Shown: positions 6,272 through 12,273 of the stretch, piece after piece
Numbering within the stretch: position 1 is the first letter of the stretch
Layout: the number at the start of each line of letters is the position of its first letter
Assembly: GCA_946495905.1 (NCBI GenBank)
Contig: CAMMEP010000046.1
Location: forward strand, 1 to 12,273
From: an uncultured Clostridium sp.
GTDB lineage: Bacteria; Bacillota; Clostridia; TANB77; CAG-508
Reading direction: 5' to 3'
DNA length: 12,273 bases
The notes under the pieces: generated by a model
Seen by the model: the letters and a program-made list of their open reading frames with translations, nothing else
What the model was told of the DNA's origin: nothing
Database searches by the model: none
Made by a program: the position numbers and the translations under genes

Positions 6272-6297
6272 AAAGAGCTCTTAACCAAGAGCTCTTT
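6272..6297 (-). terminator. Perfect 11-bp hairpin between wall protein and sortase genes
   Basis: AAAGAGCTCTT (6272-6282) and AAGAGCTCTTT (6287-6297) enclose a 4-base loop. On the minus strand the arm ends in only three Ts, so termination after the wall protein gene is probably partial. No separate promoter is obvious before the sortase, so read-through through this hairpin would set the sortase level. Confidence 0.6.
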
Positions 6298-6317
6298 TAA
6301 TTGCTATTTATGTTATA

Positions 6318-7829
6318 TTATTTGCGACTTCTTTTTTTAGTTGCATAAATTACATTTGCTACAACAATTAGTACAACTGCTCCAATAGCAATATATATGT
6401 AATCACCTGTTTGAACAATTTCTTCCTCATTAGGATTTGTTACTTCTTCTGTGTCTGTTGGCTCTTCTGGATTTGCAGTTGGGTTCTCTGGTTCTGTAGC
6501 TGGCTTTTCTGGATTTGTTGGCTCTGTAGAAGGTTCTTCTGGTTCTGTAACTGTACTACTTGTAACATTTACTGCTACTTGTGTACTTACTTCTCCATAA
6601 GTTACTATTAAACTTGTTGTTCCTTCAGCTAGAGCTGTTAAAGTATTATCATCATTAACTTTTAGAATATCCTCATCTGAAGATAACATTTTTAAGTTAT
6701 CTGCAACTACTTCTACTCCTCCTACTTTAACAGTTACATTTGGTGTAATTGTCTCTCCTACTTTACATGTAACAGGTTCAACAACTACTTCAACTTCACC
6801 TACAACTGTATTTCCATCTTTATCTGTAGCTGTTCCCATATTTACATCTGTAGAAGTATTGTTTATTGCAATATCTTCCTTTCCTTCAGCAGATTCAACA
6901 GTAACATTTTCTCCTATATTCATAGATGGTTTATTTTCACCTTCTGAATATACTACACGAACTGCAGAATTGTTATTAGATTTTAAAGTTCCCCCTGTTA
7001 CTGTGCAATTTCCCCAGTTATTAATTGCATAAAATTCTTCACTAGTTATTGTTCCTCCTGAAATTTCTAAATCATGTCCTTCATAGTTATTAATTGTAAT
7101 TGATGGTGCATAAAAATTTCCATTTGTTATTTTCATATTTATTTTTGTTTCATCTGTTTTATCCTCTGGTGCAATATAATTTGCAATTAATGATGTGTCT
7201 GGAGATTGTGTTTTGAAGTCTCCTCCATTTATTGTTAGAGTATTTTCATTTCTAATTAAGTAATATTTTTCGCCTTCATCAAAATCGCCATTATTTATTG
7301 TTAGTGTTCCTTTATTATCAATTAAGCTCCATGTTGCTGTAGCTTCTTGCTCGAATTTACCATTGTTTATTATTGCTGTTCCATTATTTAGAACTGCACT
7401 CCATGCTTTTTGTACAACTGTACCATTTTCAATTATTAATGTTCCATTATTTTCTATAACTGCATACGCAGACCCGTCTTGTACAGTAAGTTTTCCTGTT
7501 CCTACAGAGTCTTTTAATGTTAATGTTCCTCCTGCTTGAATTTTGATGGTTTCACAAGCTAGTGTAAAGTTTTCAAATGTATGTCCCTTTAAATCTAGTA
7601 CAACGTTTTCACCATCTCTAATAATTAAATCTTGTTTAGCATCACCTGTTAATTCTAGATTGTATATGCCATCTTCTCCTTTTGTTACAACTACATTGCT
7701 TCCATCATAGCCTATAAATACGTCTCCTTCGTCTTTCACCTCAACATATGCTGCTAATACACTGTTTGTTAACATTACTAATAAAGCAAATATACTTAAT
7801 ATTAGTAATATTCTTAATGTTTTTTTCAT
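6318..7829 (-). CDS. Secreted cell-wall protein with beta-helix repeats, Ig-like domain and VQTGD sorting signal
   Basis: A 503-residue surface protein with a signal peptide ending near LTNSVLA (residue 26). About residues 70-300 are a chain of short repeats of the form G-x-L-T-I-N-N-G-x-F (GTLIIENG, GTAIINNG, GTLTINNG, NTLTINGG, DLEISGG), the pattern of a right-handed parallel beta helix. A Big2/Ig-like domain follows (about 345-425, with LKVNDDNTLTALAEGTTSLIV). Next is a Pro/Glu/Thr spacer (about 430-470), then IVQTGD, a hydrophobic segment (478-496) and the basic tail KKRSRK. The last three parts form a sortase sorting signal, although VQTG departs from LPxTG. The start ATG has GGAGG at eight bases and a consensus promoter upstream. 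Exact role unknown; beta-helix surface proteins may bind glycans or host matrix, but nothing here shows a ligand. Confidence 0.92.
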   Translation of the reverse strand: MKKTLRILLILSIFALLVMLTNSVLAAYVEVKDEGDVFIGYDGSNVVVTKGEDGIYNLELTGDAKQDLIIRDGENVVLDLKGHTFENFTLACETIKIQAGGTLTLKDSVGTGKLTVQDGSAYAVIENNGTLIIENGTVVQKAWSAVLNNGTAIINNGKFEQEATATWSLIDNKGTLTINNGDFDEGEKYYLIRNENTLTINGGDFKTQSPDTSLIANYIAPEDKTDETKINMKITNGNFYAPSITINNYEGHDLEISGGTITSEEFYAINNWGNCTVTGGTLKSNNNSAVRVVYSEGENKPSMNIGENVTVESAEGKEDIAINNTSTDVNMGTATDKDGNTVVGEVEVVVEPVTCKVGETITPNVTVKVGGVEVVADNLKMLSSDEDILKVNDDNTLTALAEGTTSLIVTYGEVSTQVAVNVTSSTVTEPEEPSTEPTNPEKPATEPENPTANPEEPTDTEEVTNPNEEEIVQTGDYIYIAIGAVVLIVVANVIYATKKRSRK

Positions 7830-7883
7830 AAGTTTTTCCTCCTTTTAAATTTTTATAAATATTAATGTCGATTTTCAGTTTAA

Positions 7884-7911
7884 ATTATATCATACCAAAT
7901 TTTATTGTCAA
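7884..7911 (-). promoter_or_regulatory. Strong consensus promoter of the wall protein gene
   Basis: Perfect TTGACA (7906-7911) and perfect TATAAT (7884-7889), 16 bases apart, with an extended -10 TG one base before the -10 box. Transcription would begin near 7877 and leave a leader of about 48 bases before the ATG at 7829. It is the best promoter in the window and predicts high expression of the surface protein. Confidence 0.85.
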
Positions 7912-7972
7912 TGATTATTTAATTTTTTATTTTATAAATAATATTTCTATCGAAATACTTTATTAACTTTAA

Positions 7973-7998
7973 AACTCAGGTAATATATTACCTGAGTT
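7973..7998 (-). terminator. Rho-independent terminator of ytfJ
   Basis: A perfect 26-base palindrome: AACTCAGGTAAT (7973-7984), two bases, ATTACCTGAGTT (7987-7998). On the minus strand it begins inside the ytfJ stop codon (7997-7999) and ends in TTTT. It separates the ytfJ unit from the wall protein promoter. Confidence 0.75.
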
Positions 7999-8635
7999 AA
8001 TCTTCTTCAAAATTATTATTCTCGTCTGTTTCATCATACTCATATTCATAATCTACAGGAATTACTGTATTTTGTCCGTTATTCTGACTATGTCCCATTC
8101 TACTTCTTCTTGGACGTATTCTATTTGCATTTTGTATGGTTTCCGTTAAGTTATCAATAGTCTCTTTTGCTTCTTTATGTTCTCTTTCCGCACGTTTTGC
8201 TTCTTCTTTTTTCTCTTCTTTTTTATTCTGCATTGATTTATTTAAATAACAATTTGCTTTTTCCATTAAATCTGGGATATAATCCATTAATTTATCAATA
8301 GCAGAAGAATGATTAATAGGAAGTAACTTCACATTATTTGTACTAACTACTAAAAATGCAACTGGCGAAATACTTACTCCTGCACCTGCTCCTCCTCCAA
8401 ATGGTAATCGGTACTGGATAGCTTCTTCCTTTTCTTTTTTCGTATATTCGTCTAAGGTTTCCCCGCTAAATTCACTTCCCCCTGCTGCAAAGCCAAACCC
8501 TACTTTCGATATTGGTATAATTACCATATTGTTACTGGTTTCTATTGGCTCTCCGATAATGGTATTAACATCTACCATATCTTGTATGCTATTCATTGCT
8601 GTTAGCATAAGTCCTTCTATTGGATGTTCACTCAT
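7997..8635 (-). CDS. ytfJ: Spore protein YtfJ / GerW family
   Basis: A 212-residue protein. The N-terminal ~115 residues carry the family signature: HPIEGLMLTAMNSIQDMVD, then TIIGEPIE, VIIPISKVGFGFAAGGSEF, and PFGGGAGAGVSISPVAFLVV. GerW of Bacillus is a sporulation-specific protein needed for normal germination, so this supports a spore-forming lineage. The remaining ~95 residues are a Lys/Glu-rich, probably coiled-coil stretch (about 138-170), then a basic RPRRSR patch and a very acidic tail. This makes the protein longer than the roughly 150-residue Bacillus form. The start has AAAGGAGAG at a good distance. Order after a DUF2953 gene is typical of clostridia. Its own promoter is not clear. 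A palindromic stop/terminator ends the unit. Confidence 0.93.
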   Translation of the reverse strand: MSEHPIEGLMLTAMNSIQDMVDVNTIIGEPIETSNNMVIIPISKVGFGFAAGGSEFSGETLDEYTKKEKEEAIQYRLPFGGGAGAGVSISPVAFLVVSTNNVKLLPINHSSAIDKLMDYIPDLMEKANCYLNKSMQNKKEEKKEEAKRAEREHKEAKETIDNLTETIQNANRIRPRRSRMGHSQNNGQNTVIPVDYEYEYDETDENNNFEED

Positions 8636-8672
8636 GTTATCTACTCTCCTTTAATTTATATTTATTGATAAT

Positions 8673-8859
8673 ATGTACCACTTTCTTTAAATTTATACAT
8701 TTTTTATTGTATAGGAAAAATCGAAGATTTTGACTATACAACAAGGTTAGGCTTCCTTGGGCCGTCCGAGCAAAGCAAGGACATGTATTTCGCCGTTACT
8801 CCAGAGACTATCCCTGCGAAATGCCTTTCTTATTATTTAAGATTGAAAAGATGGTACAT
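8673..8859. repeat. MITE-like structured element with terminal inverted repeats
   Basis: ATGTACCA (8673-8680) and TGGTACAT (8852-8859) are perfect terminal inverted repeats, extended inward by CTTTC/GAAAAG and TTTAAAT/ATTTAAG. Inside are several stems: TTGTATAG (8707-8714) with CTATACAA (8734-8741), enclosing AAAATC/GATTTT; CAAGG/CCTTG; and GTATTTCGC (8785-8793) with GCGAAATGC (8816-8824). Bases about 8740-8825 are clearly richer in G+C than everything around. The element overlaps the end of the DUF2953 gene and supplies its last codons and stop. I see no target duplication, no T-tailed terminator and no ORF. An insertion element or a structured RNA are both possible. Confidence 0.5.
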
Positions 8860-9475
8860 TACTTACTTTTTTATCCATTTTGTTTTTCTCATTTTCTTTT
8901 GTAGATTTTTTTCTTGATTTATATATTTTGTACACACTATTTAGTAAATTTATTATTTTTATTTCTAAGATAGTATCTAATTTTATATGATATATTGTTT
9001 GGTTATATACTGGTTCTATTTTATATTTTATATTTCTAATATTCTTTTTTTCTGTTATATGTGGCAATAGTATTGTCAAAATTGTGCAAAGGATTGGTAC
9101 TAAATAACTTGTTATAATCACATCTTCGACTCCCAACTTTATTTGTAAATTCAACCTTGTTAATTTTGGCTTAACCCTGGCAAACTCTTGTATATCGGAT
9201 AACTTTATATCTTTCTCTATTTTTTTTATATCTATTCTCTCTAAATGCATTTTTGTGTACATTTTTCTCATTTTTTTATCATTTAAATGAATGGAAAGCC
9301 ATTTTATTTTATTTAATAAAACGAGAGAATAAATAATTTCATAGTTAGGCTCTATATGTTTTTTATTAGAAAGTTCAAAATCCGTAATTTCAATTCGTAT
9401 TGTTGAAAGTAGTGGCAACATTACTGCCAACATAACAAGTATTACTATCGCACAAAAAAATAAAACTAATATCAT
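8837..9475 (-). CDS. DUF2953 membrane protein
   Basis: A 212-residue protein with one N-terminal membrane segment (about residues 1-24) and a mostly basic, beta/alpha cytoplasmic or extracytoplasmic part. LQIKLGVEDVIITSYLVPIL and YKIEPVYNQTIYHIKLDTILEIKI are the conserved core of DUF2953, a family found next to ytfJ in many spore-forming clostridia; its function is unknown. The start has AAAGGAGAG before it. The last residues (roughly NVPSFQS) and the stop lie inside the inverted-repeat element at 8673-8859, so the native C-terminus may have been replaced. scpB, normally between scpA and this gene, is absent from the 212-base gap upstream. Confidence 0.85.
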   Translation of the reverse strand: MILVLFFCAIVILVMLAVMLPLLSTIRIEITDFELSNKKHIEPNYEIIYSLVLLNKIKWLSIHLNDKKMRKMYTKMHLERIDIKKIEKDIKLSDIQEFARVKPKLTRLNLQIKLGVEDVIITSYLVPILCTILTILLPHITEKKNIRNIKYKIEPVYNQTIYHIKLDTILEIKIINLLNSVYKIYKSRKKSTKENEKNKMDKKVSNVPSFQS

Positions 9476-9687
9476 AATAATTCTCTCCTTTATAGAAAAT
9501 TATTCAATATTAGTTTTACCAATTTTTTCTTTTTTAAACATGAACTTCACTTGAGTTTCGTTTAACAACTTGTAAACTTGTCAATTTCAACCTTAAGTAC
9601 TTGGGCTAAAAATTAAAACATACATTGCTCTAGCAATATAAACACGAAGCATAACTTTTTATTAGCACACTAACAATTTAAAAGATT
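9476..9687. other. Intergenic gap where scpB would be expected
   Basis: This 212-base stretch between scpA and the DUF2953 gene has no usable ORF and nothing that reads like ScpB in any frame I followed. It holds weak secondary structure only: ATTGC/GCAAT around 9620, a tandem ACTTGT, and ATTAGTT/AACTAAT near the two ends. No good promoter was found, although a TTGACA without a matching -10 is present. Confidence 0.5.
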
Positions 9688-10446
9688 TTAACTAATCTTT
9701 TTGCTATTTTTCTCCACTGTGATGTCGCCAAATAATTCTTCTTGACTTGTTAATACTTTACTTCTTCTGGAAAGTTCTAATAAACCTGTAAAGGCAGTTA
9801 CAATTTCTGGTTTCGAGCATTTTTGTTTTGGAAAAAGTTTATTAAATACAAACTTTTTTTGATGTAATAAAGCTTTAAACATAGTTTTTACTTTGTCAGC
9901 AACCGTATACGTTTCTGTAATTGCTATTTTTTCAATGTTTTTAGCATTTTGATTCAACCTAGAAGCATTTTTTTCTACTATTTGCGCATATGTTTCTGGT
10001 ATTAATTCTTTCGTATATTCTCTTTCCAATTTTTGTTTTGGAAGCTCAATTATTTCTGGCAATTTAAACACTACATTACTGCTATTCTCGTACATTTCAC
10101 GCAATGTTTTAGTTATTTCTTTATACTTTTTGTATTCAATAATTCTCTGAAGCAATTCTTCTTCTGTAAGTTCCTTTTCATCTTCCACTTGGTTTGGTAA
10201 TAGATTCTTTGATTTTAAGTATAAAAGTGTAGAAGCCATTACTAGAAACTCACTGGTTACTTCTAGATTCATCTTTTCCATTTCATTAATATACTCAATA
10301 TATTGATCTGTAATTTCACTTAAATTAATATCGTAAATATCCATCTTGTTTTTATCAATTAAATGGCATAATAAATCAAGAGGACCTTCAAAATTCTCTA
10401 GTTTAATTTTATATTTATTTGTTTCTAATGTTAATACATTTTGCAT
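9688..10446 (-). CDS. scpA: Segregation and condensation protein A (kleisin of the SMC complex)
   Basis: 252 residues, the usual length. It opens with YKIKLENFEGPLDLLCHLIDKNKMDIYDINLSEITDQYIEYI, the family's most conserved block (about residues 12-53). LEVTSEFLVMASTLLYLKSKNLLP follows, and a C-terminal winged-helix part ends in VTAFTGLLELSRRSKVLTSQEELFGDITVE. ScpA bridges the SMC heads and recruits ScpB for chromosome condensation and segregation at the nucleoid. The ATG at 10446 has an AAGGG-type site in front. It lies 43 bases after recX and is probably co-transcribed with recA-recX. Its usual partner gene scpB does not follow. Confidence 0.96.
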   Translation of the reverse strand: MQNVLTLETNKYKIKLENFEGPLDLLCHLIDKNKMDIYDINLSEITDQYIEYINEMEKMNLEVTSEFLVMASTLLYLKSKNLLPNQVEDEKELTEEELLQRIIEYKKYKEITKTLREMYENSSNVVFKLPEIIELPKQKLEREYTKELIPETYAQIVEKNASRLNQNAKNIEKIAITETYTVADKVKTMFKALLHQKKFVFNKLFPKQKCSKPEIVTAFTGLLELSRRSKVLTSQEELFGDITVEKNSKKIS

Positions 10447-10489
10447 TTTCTTATTCCCTTCACTTTTATTTCTATTTAAGCTTTTCCTT

Positions 10490-10948
10490 TTATTTGTCTA
10501 ACAACTCAATTGCTTCTTTTATTAAATCCATTCGATAGCCTTTTTTTAATAAGTATTGTATTAATGCTTGTTCTTCCATACTATTTTGCTTTTTCAAAAT
10601 AATATTTTTTGCTGAATTTATTTCATATTCTTCTAATTCTTCCTCGTGATTATCCATATATTCTTCCAGAGCTTTTGTATCTACACCTTTTGATTGTAAT
10701 TTATATTTTAGTTCTTTTACTGATAAATTATTTAGATTTATAAATTCAGCAACTGCTCTTTCTACATAATTCTTATCATTAATATATCCATTTTCTTTTA
10801 AATTTTCTATTACGTCTTCTAACAAATCTTGGTCTTCTTCAGAAAATTTTCTTCTTACTTCTTTTTCTGTTCGCTTTTTGTACATAATATATTTTAATAC
10901 TTTTGTTTTTAATTTATCTAAATTTTCTAACTGCTCAATTTCTGTCAT
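10490..10948 (-). CDS. recX: RecX, regulator of RecA
   Basis: 152 residues built of the three-helix repeats of RecX: LKYIMYKKRTEKEVRRKF, then VIENLKENGYINDKNYVERAVAEFI, LSVKELKYKLQSKGV, and a final ALIQYLLKKGYRMDLIKEAIELL. RecX binds RecA filaments and, in most species, limits their growth and strand exchange. The ATG at 10948 follows AAGGAG at eight bases. The gene sits directly downstream of recA as in many bacteria, but the two are separated by a large palindrome (10975-11100) that could lower RecX relative to RecA. Confidence 0.93.
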   Translation of the reverse strand: MTEIEQLENLDKLKTKVLKYIMYKKRTEKEVRRKFSEEDQDLLEDVIENLKENGYINDKNYVERAVAEFINLNNLSVKELKYKLQSKGVDTKALEEYMDNHEEELEEYEINSAKNIILKKQNSMEEQALIQYLLKKGYRMDLIKEAIELLDK

Positions 10949-10974
10949 GAAGTTTTCTCCTTGTCATTTATACT

Positions 10975-11100
10975 AAATTTTGAAAAGAATTGATTTTTGG
11001 CTAGGCGCATGAGTTTTAAATTCATGAGGCGTACTCCTTGTACGCCCATTGAATTTAAAATGAAATGCAACAACTCCAAAAACAATTATCTTCAAAATTT
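10975..11100. repeat. 126-base imperfect palindrome filling the recA-recX gap
   Basis: Seven paired blocks run inwards in register: AAATTTTGAA/TTCAAAATTT (10975-10984 with 11091-11100), AATTG/CAATT, TTTTTGG/CCAAAAA (10994-11000 with 11076-11082), GCAT/ATGC, TTTTAAATTC/GAATTTAAAA (11014-11023 with 11051-11060), ATG/CAT, and GGCGTAC/GTACGCC (11028-11034 with 11040-11046) around the loop TCCTT. That is 46 paired bases per arm. The right end touches the recA stop codon and the left end lies about 15 bases before the recX ribosome site. It has no T tail, so it is not a normal terminator. Confidence 0.85.
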
Positions 11101-12158
11101 TATTCTTCTGGCTCAGTCTCCTGCTCCTCATCTATTTCTTCATCACCTAAGCTTTTTTCAAAAGCAGCATTAAAGTTATCTCTAATCTTCTTTTCTACTT
11201 CATTTGCTACTTCTGGATTATCTGCCAAGTATTTTTTAACATTTTCTCTACCTTGTCCAATTCTTTCTCCATTATAGCTAAACCATGAACCAGCTTTTTC
11301 TATAATGTCTAAGTTTACTGCTATATCCAATATATTTCCTTCTTTTGAAATTCCTTTACCATATACAATGTCGAATTCTGCTTCTCTAAATGGTGGTGCC
11401 ACTTTATTTTTTACTACTTTAACTCTTGCTCTATTTCCTATAACTTCTCCATCTTGCTTAATATTTTCTATTTTTCTAATATCTAATCTTACAGATGCAT
11501 AATATTTTAATGCTCTACCACCTGCTGTTGTTTCTGGATTTCCAAACATTACTCCTACTTTTTCTCTTAATTGGTTAATAAAGATAACTACTGCATTTGA
11601 TTTATTAATAACACCTGCTAATTTTCTTAAAGCTTGCGACATTAATCTTGCTTGTAATCCAACATGGGCATCTCCCATATCTCCATCAATTTCTGCTTTT
11701 GGAACTAAAGCCGCAACAGAGTCAACAACAATAATATCAATTGCTCCACTTCTTACTAAAGCTTCTGTTATTTCCAATGCTTGTTCACCAGTATCTGGTT
11801 GTGAAACAATTAGATTATCTATATCTACTCCAAGATGTTTTGAATATACAGGATCTAGTGCGTGCTCTGCATCGATAAATGCTGCTTCTCCTCCTAATTT
11901 TTGTGCTTCTGCTATCATGTGTAAAGCAAGTGTTGTTTTACCAGAGGACTCTGGGCCATAAATCTCTACTATTCTTCCTCTAGGAATACCACCTATTCCT
12001 AATGCTATATCTAAACTTAGAGCTCCAGTTGGTATTGCTTCTACCTCCATTGCTCCATAATCTCCTAATTTCATGACAGAACCTTTACCAAATTGTTTTT
12101 CAATTTGTCCTAATGCTGCCTCTAATGCTCTCATTTTTTCTGGGTTTTGATTACTCAT
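11100..12158 (-). CDS. recA: RecA recombinase
   Basis: 352 residues, full length. Features in order: N-terminal polymerisation helix (EKMRALEAALGQIEKQFGKG), Walker A GPESSGKT at 68-75, Walker B IIVVDSVAALVPKAEIDGD, the L1 region around HVGLQARLMSQALRK, and FINQLREKVGVMFGNPETT leading into L2, GGRALKYYASVRLDIRK. The C-terminal domain closes with the acidic tail DEEIDEEQETEPEE that normally damps activity. RecA forms filaments on single-stranded DNA, drives homologous pairing and triggers LexA self-cleavage. The start ATG has AGGAGG at eight bases. A consensus promoter lies about 70 bases upstream. No frameshift or intein is present. Confidence 0.99.
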   Translation of the reverse strand: MSNQNPEKMRALEAALGQIEKQFGKGSVMKLGDYGAMEVEAIPTGALSLDIALGIGGIPRGRIVEIYGPESSGKTTLALHMIAEAQKLGGEAAFIDAEHALDPVYSKHLGVDIDNLIVSQPDTGEQALEITEALVRSGAIDIIVVDSVAALVPKAEIDGDMGDAHVGLQARLMSQALRKLAGVINKSNAVVIFINQLREKVGVMFGNPETTAGGRALKYYASVRLDIRKIENIKQDGEVIGNRARVKVVKNKVAPPFREAEFDIVYGKGISKEGNILDIAVNLDIIEKAGSWFSYNGERIGQGRENVKKYLADNPEVANEVEKKIRDNFNAAFEKSLGDEEIDEEQETEPEE

Positions 12159-12211
12159 TTATTTTTCCTCCTATCAATATTTAAGATAATATTTCTATAT
12201 TTTGCTTTTCT

Positions 12212-12223
12212 AAACAACTGTTT
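12212..12223. promoter_or_regulatory. Possible degenerate LexA (SOS) operator at recA
   Basis: On the minus strand CAAAC-AGTT-GTTTA sits just after the -10 box, where a LexA operator of the Firmicute type (CGAAC-N4-GTTCG) would overlap the transcription start. The half-sites AAAC/GTTT are symmetric but lack the usual GAAC/GTTC, so this is a weak candidate. Confidence 0.25.
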
Positions 12224-12225
12224 GT

Positions 12226-12253
12226 ATTATATACTATTTTTGAAATTTGTCAA
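12226..12253 (-). promoter_or_regulatory. Promoter of recA
   Basis: Perfect TTGACA (12248-12253) and perfect TATAAT (12226-12231) are 16 bases apart on the minus strand. Transcription would begin near 12219 and leave a leader of about 60 bases before the recA ATG. It probably serves recA, recX and scpA. Confidence 0.8.
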
Positions 12254-12273
12254 GAACTTTATTTAATTTTTCT

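Noticed and set aside
6247..6288. TTG start extending the sortase by 14 residues
   Set aside because: GGAGGA lies immediately before the ATG at 6246, and the extension would be coded within the 11-bp hairpin.
9551..9595. Promoter for the DUF2953 gene from the TTGACA in the scpA gap
   Set aside because: No -10-like hexamer lies 15-19 bases downstream of it on the minus strand.
1..12273. tRNA or rRNA genes, and a complete insertion sequence
   Set aside because: No cloverleaf, rRNA segment or transposase-like ORF was seen on either strand.

Overview
The window is AT-rich (roughly 70% or more A+T). Every convincing gene lies on the minus strand, so the biological reading direction runs from base 12273 to base 1. 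Gene content points to a low-GC, Gram-positive, clostridial-type Firmicute: recA-recX, the kleisin gene scpA, a DUF2953 membrane protein, the spore protein YtfJ/GerW, a class B sortase and strong AGGAGG ribosome binding sites. Species cannot be named from the sequence alone.

The right half (about 12250 to 7970) is core chromosome. recA has a near-consensus promoter and is followed by recX and scpA. Next come a DUF2953 protein and ytfJ, which ends in a strong terminator. scpB, which normally follows scpA in Firmicutes, is missing here. The recA/recX gap is almost filled by a 126-base imperfect palindrome. The DUF2953/ytfJ gap holds a GC-richer, structured, MITE-like element bounded by inverted repeats.

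The middle (7911 to 4773) is a cell-surface module. A perfect TTGACA/TATAAT promoter drives a secreted beta-helix-like wall protein with a C-terminal VQTGD sorting signal, and a class B sortase follows. Next is a D-alanyl-D-alanine carboxypeptidase gene that is cut off after its SxN motif. Its ribosome binding site lies inside a 13-bp stem.

The left half (4750 to 1) is accessory DNA. It holds a ribbon-helix-helix protein of plasmid/element type, about 1.25 kb studded with hairpins (with one possible 53-residue ORF), a histidine phosphatase broken by a single-base frameshift exactly in its second catalytic motif, and a DpnII-type restriction-modification operon in the classical order dpnM-dpnA-dpnB. 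The restriction endonuclease runs off the left edge.

How the genes work together: DpnM and DpnA methylate GATC in double- and single-stranded DNA and protect against the DpnII endonuclease. The sortase probably anchors the neighbouring wall protein. RecA/RecX handle recombination and ScpA acts with SMC. No clearly new multi-gene system is visible. The strongest unexplained signals are the large intergenic palindromes, the hairpin cluster at 3489-4739, and the two broken genes flanking it.
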